From Anaerolineaceae bacterium UBA5404 (lineage in GTDB: Bacteria > Chloroflexota > Anaerolineae > Anaerolineales > Anaerolineaceae): a stretch of 64,000 nucleotides of DNA. Where the stretch lies: the NCBI GenBank assembly GCA_002409625.1, contig DHNY01000003.1, forward strand, positions 211,321 through 275,320, written 5' to 3'. The notes below the pieces were generated by a model, which did no database searches, had not been told where the DNA came from, and saw only the letters and a program-made list of their open reading frames with translations. How positions within the stretch are numbered: the stretch's first letter is position 1; every line of letters starts with the position of its first letter. Positions 61,899-64,000 of the stretch are shown one piece after another. A program made the position numbers and the translations under genes.

Positions 61899-63670
61899 TA
61901 GTCTTGTTTACCCTCCGAGAAAATTCTGCGATAAGACCGTGAACTTTTCATGAGTTCAGTATGGGTTCCAATTTCAGATATCTTTCCTTTGCGCAAGACC
62001 ACAATCAGGTCCGCCCAGCGAATTTGGGAAAGACGATGGGTGACAATAAAGGTTGTGCGACCTTGGGCCGCGGTCATGATGGCTTTTTGGATTTCATCTT
62101 CTGTTTGGCTATCGATGGCACTGGTTGAATCGTCGAGGATGAGGATACGCGGATCGGTTAAAAAGGCACGCGCGAGAGCGATGCGTTGGCGTTGGCCACC
62201 TGAAAGCGTGGCACCTCGCTCACCGATAACCGTATCGTAGCCATCTTCCAGTTCAGCAATAAAATCAGCTGCTTGTGCTTTTCGGGCAGCTTCTTCGATT
62301 TCTTCCTGGCTGGCATTAGGCTTGCCAAAGGCGATATTTTCAGCGATTGTTTTTGAGAAAAGGAATATATCCTGTTCGATGATGGATATCTGACCTCGTA
62401 GGGTGTCCAGTCGCCAATCTTTGAGGTTGACGCCATCGATGAAGATGTTTCCATGTTGGGGGTCGTAAGTGCGATTGATGAGGCGAATGAGGCTGGTTTT
62501 ACCAGAGCCGGTTTGCCCGACCACGGCGATTGTTTGGCCGGCTTTGGCTTCAAATGCAATATTTTCAAGGTTCATTACCTTGTTATCATAAGAAAAGCTG
62601 ACGTCTTCAAACCGCACATTGCCTTCAATTCTATTCGCGTAGCCATTTTCGTTTTGGTCGAGATTGTTTTCAGCATTCATAACGTTGAGCAATCTTCTGG
62701 CGCTGGCGAGGCCTGATGAAATACGCGAGTATGCCATAACAGAAGTGTTGGTGGGGAAACCCAACATGGTGAGTGAACTGAAGTAAGAAATGACATTTCC
62801 GAGGGTGATATCGCCAGTGCGAGCCAAATAAAGCGCGTGTAAGAGCCCAAAGCCCATTGCTAAGGACATAAAGAGTAAGGGTAAAAAGCGCGCTTCAATA
62901 TCACCTTGCCTTACCGAAGCATCTCTAAAGGTCTTGATATTGGCACGGAAAAGATCAATTTCGGCTTTTTCTTGGGCGGCTGCTTTGACTGTTTCGATGC
63001 CATCCATGTCTTCGGCGATGCGGCTGTTCATCACACCAAAACTGCTTCGAACCTTACGGGTAACGGGTTGAAGAATTCTGAGATAATGGGCAATTGCAAT
63101 GGCATAGGCGACAATAAATGCGACAGGGGTTAGCAATAGTGCCGGATGGATGCGCCAACCGATGACCACAGGAATGAACAGGAAGTTTAGCGAGCCAAAG
63201 ACCATATTGATGCCAGGACTAAACACGTAGTTCACTTCGCGGATGTCGTTGCTGGCACGCGCCATGAGGTCACCAACGCTTTGTAAAGCGTGAAAAGTCA
63301 TCGATTTGCCAAGCAGGCTGGTGTAAAACTCGTCGCGCGTGTCTCTTTCGATGCGTTGCGCGGTTACTTCAAAACCAAAGTTGCGCTGAAATTGGAGAAA
63401 ACCACGCACTATTTGCGAAATAGCAACTATGGCGGCAGCCTGAAGAAAGATTTGTTTCGTGCTAACACCACTGGTTAAGGCTTCGAAGACGTTTCCAAAT
63501 TGCACGGCGGGGATGCCTGCCAGGGCTGCGTTTCCAATTGCACCAATGGAGGCAACCAGGAAAATGAACCAGTGATGTTTAACATGGGAAAAAATCCACT
63601 TCGCTGGGCTGGAGCGGTTGGTTTTATATTTAAAAGGAATGTTGAATTCACTGGCGCTGTTCATGGTCAT
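61898..63670 (-). CDS. ABC exporter half-transporter, catalytic Glu replaced (subunit A)
   Basis: 590 residues. Membrane domain to about residue 320, ATPase with Walker A GQTGSGKT, signature LSGGQ (intact), Walker B LILDDSTSAID in which Asp replaces the catalytic Glu, and H-loop THR. The Asp change and the partner's ISMGQ signature lie in the same composite ATP site, so that site is degenerate and the other is active. Two starts (ATG 63670 and 63664); CGGAA just before the first supports 63670. Pair probably cotranscribed with mnmA downstream. Confidence 0.92.
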   Translation of the reverse strand: MTMNSASEFNIPFKYKTNRSSPAKWIFSHVKHHWFIFLVASIGAIGNAALAGIPAVQFGNVFEALTSGVSTKQIFLQAAAIVAISQIVRGFLQFQRNFGFEVTAQRIERDTRDEFYTSLLGKSMTFHALQSVGDLMARASNDIREVNYVFSPGINMVFGSLNFLFIPVVIGWRIHPALLLTPVAFIVAYAIAIAHYLRILQPVTRKVRSSFGVMNSRIAEDMDGIETVKAAAQEKAEIDLFRANIKTFRDASVRQGDIEARFLPLLFMSLAMGFGLLHALYLARTGDITLGNVISYFSSLTMLGFPTNTSVMAYSRISSGLASARRLLNVMNAENNLDQNENGYANRIEGNVRFEDVSFSYDNKVMNLENIAFEAKAGQTIAVVGQTGSGKTSLIRLINRTYDPQHGNIFIDGVNLKDWRLDTLRGQISIIEQDIFLFSKTIAENIAFGKPNASQEEIEEAARKAQAADFIAELEDGYDTVIGERGATLSGGQRQRIALARAFLTDPRILILDDSTSAIDSQTEDEIQKAIMTAAQGRTTFIVTHRLSQIRWADLIVVLRKGKISEIGTHTELMKSSRSYRRIFSEGKQD

Positions 63671-63739
63671 TTCCGTGCTAGTTAGACCATTGTATCTTAA
63701 GGGGTCTTATGATTGTAGGATTTATACATATATAGCTAA

Positions 63740-63766
63740 AAAAACCTTCGTGGATTTGAAGGTTTT
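63740..63766. terminator. Hairpin after the partial gene at window end
   Basis: Stem AAAACCTTC/GAAGGTTTT with loop GTGGATTT. T-rich on both sides, so it could end the minus-strand gene at 63860 and is upstream of the ABC operon. Confidence 0.65.
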
Positions 63767-63859
63767 ATTTTAGTGGGTCAGCTTGAACTTTTGTGCTTTA
63801 CGTTAACTTAGAATCCTAATTAAAAAAATGTTGAATGTCCGTTAAGTACCAGAGATCCA

Positions 63860-64000
63860 TTAGGAAGCACCACAGTCATCGCTACCTTTACCATTATTAT
63901 TTATTGAAGGAGTCGTAAGTGTTGTTGTTTGAGTGTATGTTGAGCCAGGTTTATTCGTTTGTGTGAATGGCTTCAATACCTGAGTAAGTTCAAATAGATG
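63860..64000 (-). CDS. C-terminal fragment of an unknown protein
   Basis: 46 codons open from the right edge to TAA at 63860-63862 on the minus strand. The end is Thr-rich with Pro (TYTQTTTLTTPSINNN) and finishes GKGSDDCGAS, like a hydrophilic C-terminal tail of a secreted protein. The start lies outside the window. A terminator-like hairpin follows 94 bases later. No family can be named; a chance frame is possible. Confidence 0.4.
   Translation of the reverse strand, partial: HLFELTQVLKPFTQTNKPGSTYTQTTTLTTPSINNNGKGSDDCGAS

Overview
The window looks like chromosome of a member of Anaerolineae (Chloroflexota) or a close relative. This is inferred, not computed. The signs are mid-40s GC by eye, many lipoproteins with Thr/Pro-rich linkers, secreted peptidases that share a short Tyr-Leu-Pro-Leu-like C-terminal tail, a bL31 with a long C-terminal extension, PPi-linked glycolytic enzymes, and no sign of LPS genes. 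No phage, transposase, integrase or CRISPR array is visible.

Layout. 1-3.1 kb: the N-terminal part of a divergent protein kinase (cut by the window edge), then serC. 3.1-10.7 kb: a secreted-protein block with two YbjN-like proteins, two paralogous M64-type zinc peptidases and a single-chain ABC exporter; three of these genes carry an in-frame stop codon. 10.7-19.4 kb: a YifB/ComM ATPase, a methyltransferase, a gingipain-type C25 peptidase, a CapA-like lipoprotein and a trans-sulfuration PLP enzyme. 19.4-23.3 kb: an ADP-ribosylglycohydrolase, a sunset-domain lipoprotein, tRNA-Glu, an HExxH lipoprotein and a small Gly-rich protein. 23.4-27.9 kb: rplU-rpmA-rpmE(fusion), then tdk-hpt-cca-nitroreductase. 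28.2-31.8 kb: ppdK and an array of intergenic repeats. 31.8-37.3 kb: a lytic transglycosylase and the rpoD operon, which ends with ndk and a cysteine-less phosphatase-like protein. 37.3-45.1 kb: a 1389-residue secreted multidomain protein, a GT87-like membrane protein, a PPi-type phosphofructokinase and a Nudix hydrolase. 45.1-49.2 kb: rsmD and a sugar epimerase, scpB-rluB, and an LRR gene broken by two stops. 49.5-53.6 kb: a membrane protein, plsX, tRNA-Leu, a LysM/M23 protein and xth. 53.7-57.1 kb: the glycine cleavage genes gcvH-gcvPA-gcvPB behind a glycine riboswitch. 57.3-64 kb: a GT-C-like membrane protein, mnmA, a heterodimeric ABC exporter and the C-terminus of an unknown protein.

How it fits together. 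Metabolically the window points to a fermentative, energy-saving lifestyle: PPi-type PFK and pyruvate phosphate dikinase in central carbon flux, glycine cleavage under riboswitch control, and serine synthesis. The most unusual content is in the exported proteins. Five secreted proteins (M64 x2, C25, the 1389-residue protein, LRR) share a short aromatic-hydrophobic-Pro-hydrophobic tail at the extreme C-terminus, which could be a sorting or anchoring signal. Four exported-protein genes contain five in-frame stops (three TAG, two TAA), while housekeeping genes use TAG and TAA as ordinary terminal stops. Other items worth attention are a bL31-RNA polymerase alpha-CTD-like fusion and a pseudo-phosphatase translationally coupled to ndk behind rpoD.
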